64,000 nt of DNA from Oceaniferula marina (lineage in GTDB: Bacteria; Verrucomicrobiota; Verrucomicrobiia; Verrucomicrobiales; Akkermansiaceae). Position numbers and translations under genes: made by a program. Below, one piece after another: positions 50,799 to 59,790 of this stretch (position 1 is its first letter; every line of letters begins with the position of its first letter). The stretch spans positions 516,377 to 580,376 of the forward strand of contig NZ_JACBAZ010000001.1 in the NCBI RefSeq assembly GCF_013391475.1, written 5' to 3'. The notes under the pieces were generated by a model. The model had not been told where the DNA came from. It was given only the letters and a program-made list of their open reading frames with translations, and ran no database searches.

Positions 50799-51926
50799 AT
50801 GTCAGAAGACACCACAACGACCGAAACCAACGAATCCGTCGAAGATACCGCATTTAAGCTGGATCGCTTCGAACTCCCAAACCGCCTCACCAAAACTGAG
50901 GAAACCGAATCCGAAACCTACGCTCAGTTCGTCGCTGAGCCATTTGAAGGCGGATACGGCCACACCATCGGCAACTCGCTTCGCCGCGTCCTGCTTTCCT
51001 CATTGGAAGGTGCCGCCATCACTTCTGTGCGCATCGCAGGAGTGCAACATGAGTTCTCAAGCCTTCCTGGCTGCCACGAAGATGTCACCGACATCATCCT
51101 CAACCTGAAAAAGGTGAAGTTCAAGCACCACGGCAAAGAGCCTCGCGTTCTGACCATCAAGATTGAGAAAGAAGGCGTCGTCACAGCCGCAGATATCAAC
51201 GAGGACACCATGTATGAAGTGGTCAACCCCGACCAAATCATCTGCACCCTCGACCGCAAAGTGAAATTCGACTGCGAATTCGAAGTCAAAGTAGGCCGTG
51301 GATTCAACACCGGCGACGAAAACAAGCGCCCGGACATGCCTATTGGTGTCATCGCCATTGACTCCATTTTCTCTCCTGTCGTCCGCGTGAAATATGCCGT
51401 TGAGAACACCCGTGTGGGTCAAATGACCGACTACGATAAGTTGATCCTCGACATCTTCACCGACGGTCGCGTTGCTCCAAATGACGCACTCCTCCAAGCA
51501 TCCGCCATTCTTCGTCACCACCTTGATGTCTTCGTCAACTACGACGAAAACGCTGTTGACTTCGAAGAGGCACCAGCTGAACAGAGCGAAGAAAATGCCG
51601 CACTGAAGAAGTTGCTCAACATGAGCGTCAACGAGATCGAACTCTCGGTTCGTGCCGCAAACTGCCTGAACAACGCCAATATCACAACGGTCGGACAACT
51701 CGCAACCAAAACAGAAGCCGAGATGCTCAAATACCGTAACTTCGGTAAGAAGTCTCTTAACGAGATCAAGGAGAAGCTTGTTGAACTGGGTCTTGGACTC
51801 GGCATGAACATCGATCCTTCCCTTCTTACAGGTTCGCTGCCATCAGTCGCGGCACCACGCCTCGGAGCTGAAGATGAAGCACCGGTTGGCCTCGCCGACC
51901 TCATTGCCCAAAACCTTAACGATTAA
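50799..51926 (+). CDS. rpoA: DNA-directed RNA polymerase subunit alpha
   Basis: Scaffold subunit of RNA polymerase. The 375 residues exceed the usual length of about 330. They have an N-terminal acidic extension (about 20 residues, EDTTTTETNESVEDT), the alpha-NTD with GYGHTIGNSLRRVLLSSLEG, the alpha-CTD with LLNMSVNEIELSVRAANCL and YRNFGKKSLNEIKEKLVELGLGLGM, and a 40-residue tail after the CTD. Ribosomal genes rpsM, rpsK and rpsD, the usual upstream partners, are not here. rplQ follows after 27 bp. Confidence 0.97.
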   Translation: MSEDTTTTETNESVEDTAFKLDRFELPNRLTKTEETESETYAQFVAEPFEGGYGHTIGNSLRRVLLSSLEGAAITSVRIAGVQHEFSSLPGCHEDVTDIILNLKKVKFKHHGKEPRVLTIKIEKEGVVTAADINEDTMYEVVNPDQIICTLDRKVKFDCEFEVKVGRGFNTGDENKRPDMPIGVIAIDSIFSPVVRVKYAVENTRVGQMTDYDKLILDIFTDGRVAPNDALLQASAILRHHLDVFVNYDENAVDFEEAPAEQSEENAALKKLLNMSVNEIELSVRAANCLNNANITTVGQLATKTEAEMLKYRNFGKKSLNEIKEKLVELGLGLGMNIDPSLLTGSLPSVAAPRLGAEDEAPVGLADLIAQNLND

Positions 51927-51953
51927 TTACACCCTTAACTTACCCTTTATCCA

Positions 51954-52346
51954 ATGAGACACAGAAAAAAAACTGTCAAACTGCAACGTGACGCCGCACA
52001 CCGTCGTTCACTGCTCGCTAACCTCGCCTGCAGCCTAATCGAGCACGGCCGCATCAAAACAACCGTCGCTAAGGCCAAGGCCCTGCGCCCGGTAGCAGAA
52101 AAAATGGTTACTCTCGCCAAGCGTGGCGACGTCCATGCCCGCCGCCAGGCCATCGCCTTCCTTCGTCAGAAGAGTGCTGTAAAGAAACTCTTCACCGAAA
52201 TCGGACCCGCTTGCGAAGACCGTCAAGGTGGCTACTGCCGCATCACTAAACTCGGCGCACGCATGACAGACTCCGCCCCGATGGCTTACATCGAGTGGAC
52301 TGACATCGAAGATATGGCAGTTGCCGGAACCAGCGAAGATGAATAG
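51954..52346 (+). CDS. rplQ: 50S ribosomal protein bL17
   Basis: 130 residues. The N-terminal MRHRKKTVKLQRDAAHRRSL and the LIEHGRIKTTVAKAKALRPVAEKM segment are diagnostic; the C-terminus is slightly extended and acidic. Co-transcribed with rpoA, ends before a perfect terminator at 52392. Confidence 0.97.
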   Translation: MRHRKKTVKLQRDAAHRRSLLANLACSLIEHGRIKTTVAKAKALRPVAEKMVTLAKRGDVHARRQAIAFLRQKSAVKKLFTEIGPACEDRQGGYCRITKLGARMTDSAPMAYIEWTDIEDMAVAGTSEDE

Positions 52347-52391
52347 TCTGACGTTAGTTAACTAAACTAACTCATCACTAACACTTTAACA

Positions 52392-52425
52392 AATACGTAA
52401 TTCCGCAAGGAATTACGTATTTTTT
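52392..52425 (+). terminator. Intrinsic terminator of the rpoA-rplQ unit
   Basis: Perfect thirteen-base arms AATACGTAATTCC (52392-52404) and GGAATTACGTATT (52409-52421) with a GCAA tetraloop, running into a stretch of T. Confidence 0.92.
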
Positions 52426-52523
52426 ATGTAATTTAACGAAAAAATAATCATTTTTTTGCAAGAGTTGTTGGACAAAAGTGGATCTATCATTTATAAGTGT
52501 TAGCGAATCCAACATATATTGTT

Positions 52524-52784
52524 ATGAAATCCAGAAAGAACCTAACTCGTTTCACATACGAAACTACTGCATTCCAGGGATGGCGCTTGAGCCTAAGCCG
52601 CTCGGGAACCACATTCACCAAGTATTTTTCCGACAAAAAATACGGTAGTGAACGCAAAGCCCTGAAGGCAGCAGAGGCCGCCTTGAAAGAGCTTAAAGAA
52701 CTCGTCGAAAATTCACGCAAGGTGAATGGCAAGCTCAGCAAGACGACTACGAATAAAGCAAAGAAGCTTCTCAAGGACGTATAA
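52524..52784 (+). CDS. Small basic AP2-like domain protein
   Basis: 86 residues from ATG at 52524 (the frame is open 27 bases upstream without support). KSRKNLTRFTYETTAFQGW, then RLSLSRSGTTFTKYFSD and KKYGSERKALKAAEAALKEL, resemble the AP2/ERF-like domain found in some bacterial and phage proteins: a beta-sheet with aromatic and basic residues, then a helix that starts at the ALKAA stretch. The C-terminal 20 residues are Lys-rich. It may bind DNA. It stands alone between two terminators, so it is a monocistronic gene. Its T-rich, AT-richer upstream region differs from its neighbours. Confidence 0.6.
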   Translation: MKSRKNLTRFTYETTAFQGWRLSLSRSGTTFTKYFSDKKYGSERKALKAAEAALKELKELVENSRKVNGKLSKTTTNKAKKLLKDV

Positions 52785-52821
52785 AAATCCATCGGAAGCA
52801 CATACTCAAACATCAAACCTA

Positions 52822-52857
52822 AAACAGGCGGGAGTCGAATCCCCGCCTGTTTTTTTG
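52822..52857 (+). terminator. Intrinsic terminator after the AP2-like gene
   Basis: AAACAGGCGGG (52822-52832) pairs with CCCGCCTGTTT (52842-52852), loop AGTCGAATC, followed by further T. Confidence 0.9.
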
Positions 52858-53042
52858 TACCTTCGCTCCTTGGGATGCGACATCATAACACAAAGGATTT
52901 CAGACACCTCCCCGCGTGGATAAAATCCCCATCACTTGTCGTCAGTGAAGCTGGATAACACAGCCATACCACAACATGCCTCGGCTCGGATTCATTCGAA
53001 AAAATATGGCAATTGAATCAATCATCACTATGCTCCGCCTCC

Positions 53043-53933
53043 ATGAAGGACATTGAATTCTACAATCGGTATACAGGAAAAATGGAAACCGAGCAGGTCT
53101 ATGGCGAAGCCTTTTTGAAATGGGCCTATGGAAACCCACTAGGTAAGGCGGCGCTTCACACCTTGGTCAAACGTCCCTTTTTCTCTCGCTGGTATGGAGG
53201 CCGTATGGATCTGGCCAACAGCGCACAGCGAATCGATTCCTTTATCCACGACTATGACCTCGACGTCTCAGAATTTGCGGATGAACCGAAAAACTATCAA
53301 TCGTTCAACGAGTTCTTCTATCGTAAACTCAAGCCTTCTGCGCGCCCAATAGCCAACAGCTCCGTGGTATTCCCAGCGGATGGGCGCCATCTCGGATTCG
53401 CCAACACCAATGACATTCAGGGCGTTTTTATCAAAGGGCAGCAATTTGATGTATTGAAACTGCTCGGAGACGAGAAGCTGGCGGATCGCTATCTGGGAGG
53501 AAGTCTCGTGCTTTCCCGTCTCTGTCCGGTCGATTACCACCGTTACCATTTTCCGGTCAGTGGCACCGCATCAGAGACCCAAATGATCAACGGTCCGCTC
53601 TTTTCCGTTTCTCCCATCGCGCTGAGAAAACAGCTTTCCTACCTCTGGCAAAACAAAAGAACCATCACCAGCATCAAAACAGAAACCATGGGAACGGTCA
53701 TCATGATGGAAATCGGGGCAACCTGCGTGGGCTCAATCCAGCAGACATTCACCCCGAAACAGCCAGTCCAAAAAGGTGAAGAAAAAGGCTATTTTGCGTT
53801 CGGGGGTTCCTCCACACTTACCCTCTTCGAACCGGATACGATCAAGATTGCCGACGACCTGTTGGAAAACTCATCCAAACAAATCGAAACCTATGCCCGT
53901 ATGGGAGACCATCTGGCAGAAGCCAAGAATTGA
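53043..53933 (+). CDS. psd: Phosphatidylserine decarboxylase
   Basis: Makes phosphatidylethanolamine from phosphatidylserine at the inner membrane. From ATG at 53043 the product has 296 residues (an ATG at 53013 lies upstream). YQSFNEFFYRKLKPSARPI, VFPADGRHLG, LCPVDYHRYHFPVSG with the autocatalytic His, and FGGSSTLTLF, where Gly-Ser is the self-cleavage site giving the pyruvoyl group, place it in the PSD family. The usual LGST is GGSS here. Convergent with thiL. Confidence 0.93.
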   Translation: MKDIEFYNRYTGKMETEQVYGEAFLKWAYGNPLGKAALHTLVKRPFFSRWYGGRMDLANSAQRIDSFIHDYDLDVSEFADEPKNYQSFNEFFYRKLKPSARPIANSSVVFPADGRHLGFANTNDIQGVFIKGQQFDVLKLLGDEKLADRYLGGSLVLSRLCPVDYHRYHFPVSGTASETQMINGPLFSVSPIALRKQLSYLWQNKRTITSIKTETMGTVIMMEIGATCVGSIQQTFTPKQPVQKGEEKGYFAFGGSSTLTLFEPDTIKIADDLLENSSKQIETYARMGDHLAEAKN

Positions 53934-53977
53934 TCAGGTTTCAAGCGCCCGTATCCGATTACCCCCCAACGCCGGCA

Positions 53978-54916
53978 TCAGCCACGGGGCGATGCTCCGG
54001 GCTCCTCTGAAGATTCCGACCGGAAGTGCTCCCAGCCTCCAGCCAATGGAGAACATTTCCCCGGAATCAATGAACCAATTGCAGTCAAGTCAAGATCAGG
54101 GAAGCGCTCTCTCCAAGCAGAGTCCAAGCCAGCGATCTTGTTTGAAGGCATGCTGATGAGCAATTCAAAGTCTTCCCCGTCCTGAAGAGCGGCATCCACA
54201 GAACAGCCTGCGGTTCGAGGGATCATCTCATGGTCAAGCCGGTAGTTGAGGCCACTGGCATATGCCAGCCGGGGGAGATCCTGAGCCAAGCCATCAGATA
54301 AATCCATCATGGCCCGAGGCTTAAAATGCTCCACCAACCAAGCCGATTCCTCAACTCGAGGGGTGAAATCCAGATGTTTTCCCTGAATCGAACCTCCCAA
54401 CCTTCCGGTCACAAAAACCACATCCCCCGCCTCCCCTCCGGAGCGCAACACCAGTTGGTCTTTTTGCACCCATCCGGTCCCTGCGATGGAAATCATCGCG
54501 CAGCCCCCGTCAGGCACCGACGTCGTCTCCCCCCCACAAATCCCAGCTCCAAAGCTGCGTGCACATCGCTGTAATCCACGGTAAATCGATTGAACGTAAG
54601 CCAGTTCACGGTTCGGAGGCATCGCGATAGTCACCAGCAATTGAGAAGGCGTCCCCCCCATGGCCGCAAAATCACTCACAACTCGCGCAACGGCCTTCCA
54701 CCCAACTCTCTCGCCGGACGTTGCAGCCGCATAATGAACCCCTTCTACAATGGCATCCGTCTTGAGCAACTGCCACCGCTCCACGTCACCGACGTCGATG
54801 ACCGCACAATCATCGCCCGGACCAACAACCAACCCTTCTGAGGGCTCACTCGCCCCCAATTCCTCTACCAAGGATGCAATCAACGCATCTTCTCCAATAT
54901 CAGCCAGTCGTTTCAT
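53978..54916 (-). CDS. thiL: Thiamine-monophosphate kinase
   Basis: Phosphorylates thiamine monophosphate to thiamine diphosphate. The 312 residues have GPGDDCAVIDVGD near residues 32-44, LLKTDAIVEGVHY, VARVVSDFAAMGGTPSQLLV, CGGETTS and DLSDGLAQDL, the full AIR-synthase-type signature. The start ATG at 54916 is about 115 bp upstream of the divergent TPR gene. No other thiamine gene is nearby. Confidence 0.93.
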   Translation of the reverse strand: MKRLADIGEDALIASLVEELGASEPSEGLVVGPGDDCAVIDVGDVERWQLLKTDAIVEGVHYAAATSGERVGWKAVARVVSDFAAMGGTPSQLLVTIAMPPNRELAYVQSIYRGLQRCARSFGAGICGGETTSVPDGGCAMISIAGTGWVQKDQLVLRSGGEAGDVVFVTGRLGGSIQGKHLDFTPRVEESAWLVEHFKPRAMMDLSDGLAQDLPRLAYASGLNYRLDHEMIPRTAGCSVDAALQDGEDFELLISMPSNKIAGLDSAWRERFPDLDLTAIGSLIPGKCSPLAGGWEHFRSESSEEPGASPRG

Positions 54917-55031
54917 CGCCTAGGTATTCCATGTGATATCCGACTAAAACCCAAAACAATTCTTCTGAAAATCACATGATTTTCTGTCAACAATTTCTGT
55001 CAATCTCGCGTTTTTGTCGCATAATATCGCT

Positions 55032-57722
55032 GTGATCCTAAGACTCACCATCCTTTTTGCCTCGCTCTGCCTGACCATTCAGGCTGCGCCTGAAAAAACG
55101 GCGCCCCCTGCTCCGCCGCTACCAGACAAAGCCAAAGCCCTGCAAGAGCTCACAAAAAGTAGCCATTATCAGCATGGACTCAAAGCAATGGAGGATCAAT
55201 TGCCAGATCTGGCCATCCGACAATTCCGCACCATTCTGAGCGATCCCAAGCTTGGGCCTGATGCCAAGGCCTACGTCCAATTTGCTTTAGCCAAGGCCCT
55301 GATCCAGACAGGACTCAGCCAGCATGGCAGCGACCAACACGCCCTGGAGGCCTTGGAACTACTCAACACCCCCACACTAAAGCTGCTCCCATCCGCCCCC
55401 CTTTGGAAAGCCGAGGCCTTGGCTGCAATCGGTAAATACCAAGCCGCGGAAGAAGCCTTGGCCCAAATCCCATCGAAACATCCGAAACATGCCACCATCA
55501 CCCTGGTTCGTGCCCGCATTCTCATAGCTCTGGCCCAAAACGACGGAGCTCTCAAACTGCTCAAATCTCTCACCGAATCCAATGTTTCGGAAACTCGCAA
55601 CCTCGCCCACCTGCTAACAGCCGAAATCCAAATCAATAAAAGTGCATTCGACGATGCTCGAAAACAGCTTGATCAAATCAAAAGCACACAAGCGTCAACC
55701 GAAAGACTCAAAGACTATTTAGTTGCTCGTCTCGCTCTGGCCGAGGGCAAATCGGTCGATGCCATCAGCCGTTTCCGCTCGCTCGTCACCGAAACAGACC
55801 ACCTCAGTCAACGCATCTACCACGCCTGCGTCCTCGGACTTTCAGATGCTCTGGCTGCACACAATCAAATCGAGGACTCGATCGGAGTGCTCGAAAACCA
55901 CATCAGCCAACATCCGAATTCATCCATCCTCCTGCAAGGATTCCTGAGACTTGGCCAGCGCCTGTCGCCGAACCTACCAGCCAACCACCCGTCAATGCAA
56001 AAACTGATCGAGTGGAGTGCCCCCCCCATAAAATCCCCCGATGTTCTCTATATCACCGGTGACACATCTGACGCTCTGCCCATGTTCCAGCCACCAGTCA
56101 GTGAACACGACGACTTGGTCACTCTCGCGCTCTACCTCAGAGCCTCTCTCCTCGCCAAATCGAACGATCCGAAACAGCACGCTCAAGCACTGGCTTTGCT
56201 CAACCGACTCCGCACCCTCCACCCGGCGCATAGCCTGCCTCCCAGCGAGCTCTACTTACAGATTTATTCAAAGTCACTACTCGAAACCGCCCAACTCCAG
56301 CTGAAACAAAAACGCACCCAACAAGCGACATACACGCTGGAAGCCTTGGAGAAAGTGGCATTTTCCCCAGCGATGAAAGATCAGGCCAACTCGTTGCTAG
56401 GGATTCTACAAATCGACCAATCACAGTATAAGGAAGCGCTCGCGGCCTTCAATATGGCTCGGGAATCAACATCCGAACAAATAGCCGAAGCTGCAAGTAT
56501 CAACGCCGGCATCAGCGCCCTCTTGGCCAGCGATATGACGGCTTTCAATAAAATCCTCGACGGTAAACAAACAGCTCACATCGAGACATCGCTGACACTT
56601 GAACGGGCTCTTTGGAAATGCCGAAACAACAACGCATCCGGTCGAATGGATCTGGATCGCTTTATTGCAACCCACCCAGGCCACCCCAGAGAAAACGAAG
56701 CACGATTAGCACTCGCTGCCGCCGGTGTAGACATCAGCCCGCCCGACATCCTCCTAACCAATGCACAACTGGAAATCATCACCCCCAAGCTCCCGGATGA
56801 AGCCAGCCAGTATGCCATCACCCGAATCAAAATCAGGGCAGAAGAGCTGTCTCAAAACTGGTCGTCAGCAGCCGCCCTCGCCGAGGGCTTCATTCAACAG
56901 TTCCCCCAATCACCCAACCTGCCAGCAGTAATGCTCAAGCAAGGCGAAGCCTACTACCATAATGAAGACTTCAACAAATCTCGCCGGGTCTTCCAACAGG
57001 TCAATGACCAGTTTCCCTCAAGCCCCTTCGCCCCCTACGCACGCTTTTACACCGCCATGGCAGCCCGCCTGGGAGGAACCACTCAATCCAGGGAGGAAAG
57101 TATCAGCCTGTTCCAAAATATCATCGACAGCAAACATGAGCTTGCCGATGAAGCCAGAATTCAACAAAGCCGGGTCCTCATCGATCTTCGTCGATATGCT
57201 GAAGCTCAAAAGGCTCTGGAGCCCATTCTTTCTGATAAACAAGCGGTTCTCTCAGTCCGCAGGGATGCCGGAGTCCTGCTGGCTGATTGCTTTCACAGAC
57301 AGGCCGCCAACACTCCTGAAAAATACGAGCAAGCGGTTGCCATTTACGATCAACTCCTTGACAGCGATGGCCTTTCATTAGCATGGAATAACCGACTGCA
57401 TTTTCTCAAAGGACAAACGCTGGAAAGCATGGACCGCCGCACAGATGCATTGGACACCTATTACAATGTCGTCATCAAAGGCCAAAATCCGCCGAGTACC
57501 GTCGGCTACGACGTCGAATGGTTCTGGTTCTACCGTTGCGGGTTCAAGGCCCTCTCCATGCTCGAAGCTGATAAACGCTGGGAAGCCGCCGTCAAACTGG
57601 CAAAAAGAATCGCTTCCTTCGATGGCCCCCGAGCCGAAGAAGCCTATAAACGATCCCACAATTTGGCGACCACTCACATGATATGGCTTGAAGACAACAA
57701 AGCCATCCCCGTTGACGAATAA
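55032..57722 (+). CDS. Large secreted TPR-repeat protein
   Basis: 896 residues from GTG at 55032 (TTG at 55014 is an alternative). A signal peptide ends at about IQAAPEK. A long series of helix-turn-helix repeats follows. Typical TPR segments are AIRQFRTILSDPKLG, EALEKVAFSPAMKDQANSLLG and RRVFQQVNDQFPSSPFAPYARFYTAMA, and the last third resembles the YfgM/CpoB- and BamD-like repeat arrangement. Likely a periplasmic or outer-membrane scaffold. coaD follows after 24 bp, but there is no functional link. The repeats make a precise role unreadable. Confidence 0.75.
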   Translation: MILRLTILFASLCLTIQAAPEKTAPPAPPLPDKAKALQELTKSSHYQHGLKAMEDQLPDLAIRQFRTILSDPKLGPDAKAYVQFALAKALIQTGLSQHGSDQHALEALELLNTPTLKLLPSAPLWKAEALAAIGKYQAAEEALAQIPSKHPKHATITLVRARILIALAQNDGALKLLKSLTESNVSETRNLAHLLTAEIQINKSAFDDARKQLDQIKSTQASTERLKDYLVARLALAEGKSVDAISRFRSLVTETDHLSQRIYHACVLGLSDALAAHNQIEDSIGVLENHISQHPNSSILLQGFLRLGQRLSPNLPANHPSMQKLIEWSAPPIKSPDVLYITGDTSDALPMFQPPVSEHDDLVTLALYLRASLLAKSNDPKQHAQALALLNRLRTLHPAHSLPPSELYLQIYSKSLLETAQLQLKQKRTQQATYTLEALEKVAFSPAMKDQANSLLGILQIDQSQYKEALAAFNMARESTSEQIAEAASINAGISALLASDMTAFNKILDGKQTAHIETSLTLERALWKCRNNNASGRMDLDRFIATHPGHPRENEARLALAAAGVDISPPDILLTNAQLEIITPKLPDEASQYAITRIKIRAEELSQNWSSAAALAEGFIQQFPQSPNLPAVMLKQGEAYYHNEDFNKSRRVFQQVNDQFPSSPFAPYARFYTAMAARLGGTTQSREESISLFQNIIDSKHELADEARIQQSRVLIDLRRYAEAQKALEPILSDKQAVLSVRRDAGVLLADCFHRQAANTPEKYEQAVAIYDQLLDSDGLSLAWNNRLHFLKGQTLESMDRRTDALDTYYNVVIKGQNPPSTVGYDVEWFWFYRCGFKALSMLEADKRWEAAVKLAKRIASFDGPRAEEAYKRSHNLATTHMIWLEDNKAIPVDE

Positions 57723-57746
57723 ACCTCAAACCACCTCCACACCACC

Positions 57747-58244
57747 ATGCGCACTGCTGTCTATGCCGGATCCTTTGACCCACTGACCAACGGTCATTTA
57801 TGGATGATCGAACGCGGCCTTGAAATGTTTGATCGACTCTATGTCGCCATTGGAACCAACCCTCTCAAATCATACACCTTTTCCGTCGAAGAACGGCTTG
57901 AACAACTTCATGCCTCCATCCCATCCTGTGAACGGTTAAGCATTTCCGAATTCCACAACCATTATCTGGTCAACTACGCGCGATCCGTCCAAGCCCAATT
58001 TATCCTGAGGGGGATTCGATCCTACACCGACTACGAATTTGAACGAGGCATGCGCCACATCAATAACGATATGGCCCCCTCAATCACAACCATTTTCTTG
58101 ATGCCGCCAAGGGATATTTCCGAGCTTTCATCCAGCATGGTGAAAGGTTTGATCGGACCCGAGGGTTGGCAGGACAGCGTTCGCCGATACGTCCCGGCCC
58201 CAGTCTTTGAGTCCCTCAAAGAAATCGACTTGGACCAAGACTAG
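57747..58244 (+). CDS. coaD: Phosphopantetheine adenylyltransferase
   Basis: Penultimate step of coenzyme A synthesis. The 165 residues are the standard length, with MRTAVYAGSFDPLTNGH (HIGH-type nucleotidyltransferase motif), VAIGTNPLKSYTFSVEERL, LRGIRSYTDYEFERGM and ISSSMVKGLIGPEGW. Confidence 0.96.
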   Translation: MRTAVYAGSFDPLTNGHLWMIERGLEMFDRLYVAIGTNPLKSYTFSVEERLEQLHASIPSCERLSISEFHNHYLVNYARSVQAQFILRGIRSYTDYEFERGMRHINNDMAPSITTIFLMPPRDISELSSSMVKGLIGPEGWQDSVRRYVPAPVFESLKEIDLDQD

Positions 58245-58398
58245 AGGGAGAAAAAACTCCACCTCTCCACGCCCTTCATCAGGTAGAAACAATCTGCCTC
58301 ATTAGAAGGAAATCGGAACACTATCGGCTTGATGTTTTCCCAAAGCCATAGGATCAACCGCGCGCACTGTCCCTATCTCATCACCCCCATATCAAGCC

Positions 58399-59778
58399 AT
58401 GATTTCCATCCTAGACCTTTTTTCCATCGGTATTGGGCCATCCAGTTCTCACACCGTGGGTCCGATGCGAGCTGCGTGCCAATTTGTAAAACAACTGGTC
58501 AACGCCCGACTCCCCAAGCTCCCTGTCCGCATCCAATGCGACCTGTATGGTTCCTTGGCCGCTACAGGCAAAGGACACGGAACCGATACCGCCATCATTC
58601 TCGGACTGATGGGTAACGACCCTGAAACCATTGACGTCAAGTCCGTCCCCACCATGTTGGACGCCATTCGCAAGGAAAAAAAACTCCTATGGCACCCGCA
58701 GCACCGCATCGCTTTCGAGGAACATCAACATATTGTCTACCACTCTGACAATGCCCTGCCGCTCCACCCCAATGGTATGCACCTGTGTGCAAGCTCGGCT
58801 GACGGAGACATCATCATGGAAGAGGTTTACTATTCCGTGGGCGGAGGCTTTATCGCCACTGATGCCGAAATGAAAAACCCTCACTTCGGAACCCCGGCAT
58901 CTCCAGTCTATCCATTCCGATCGGCCGATGAATTGACCTCCCTTTGCGACGACCACCAGATCTCTATCCCCGAGCTCATGCTCGCCAATGAAAATCGAAT
59001 CCGTCCAGAAACCGAAACACTGGCAGCCCTCGACCGAATCTGGGAAACCATGCAGGAATGTGTCCAAAACGGATGCTCCAACCGTGGGGTCCTCCCTGGA
59101 GGGCTAAACGTCGAGCGCAGGGCCTATAAAGTTCACCAAAAACTAGCCAATCATCCGGAAGCCGCACTTTCCGACCCCCTGTCGGTCATCGATTGGGTCA
59201 ATCTCTACGCTCTCGCCGTCAATGAGGAAAATGCAGCAGGCGGGCGGGTTGTTACAGCCCCGACCAATGGTGCGGCGGGCATCATCCCGGCTGTCCTACA
59301 TTACGCCACCCGCTTCCGCCATAGCCCCCACGGCCCCCGTAAGGCCGTACACCGCTTTCTGCTTACCGCGGGTGCCATCGCCACACTCTACAAACGCAAT
59401 GCCTCGATCTCAGGGGCAGACGTCGGATGCCAGGGAGAAGTAGGCGTTGCGTGCTCAATGGCGGCAGGCGCACTTGTCGATTACCTCGGAGGAGACCATC
59501 ATCAGGTCGAAAATGCCGCCGAGATCGCAATGGAGCACAACCTTGGACTCACCTGTGACCCGATCGCCGGACTGGTTCAAATCCCCTGCATCGAACGCAA
59601 TGCCATGGGAGCCGTCAAGGCGATCAACGCTTCCCGCATCGCTCGCTCAGGTGATGGCACCCACTTTGTCTCGCTGGACAAAGTCATCAGCACAATGAAA
59701 GAAACCGGCAAAGACATGCAGGAAAAATACAAAGAAACATCGCGTGGAGGGCTTGCCGTCAATGTGGTTGAATGCTAG
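58399..59778 (+). CDS. sdaA: L-serine ammonia-lyase, iron-sulfur type, single chain
   Basis: Deaminates serine to pyruvate. The 459-residue chain joins the beta and alpha halves found as separate subunits in some bacteria. Signatures: [22 protein letters not shown] at the start, [55 protein letters not shown] and [20 protein letters not shown]. The cysteines in the last two blocks are the usual 4Fe-4S ligands. Confidence 0.95.
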   Translation: MISILDLFSIGIGPSSSHTVGPMRAACQFVKQLVNARLPKLPVRIQCDLYGSLAATGKGHGTDTAIILGLMGNDPETIDVKSVPTMLDAIRKEKKLLWHPQHRIAFEEHQHIVYHSDNALPLHPNGMHLCASSADGDIIMEEVYYSVGGGFIATDAEMKNPHFGTPASPVYPFRSADELTSLCDDHQISIPELMLANENRIRPETETLAALDRIWETMQECVQNGCSNRGVLPGGLNVERRAYKVHQKLANHPEAALSDPLSVIDWVNLYALAVNEENAAGGRVVTAPTNGAAGIIPAVLHYATRFRHSPHGPRKAVHRFLLTAGAIATLYKRNASISGADVGCQGEVGVACSMAAGALVDYLGGDHHQVENAAEIAMEHNLGLTCDPIAGLVQIPCIERNAMGAVKAINASRIARSGDGTHFVSLDKVISTMKETGKDMQEKYKETSRGGLAVNVVEC

Positions 59779-59790
59779 AACTCTCTATCG

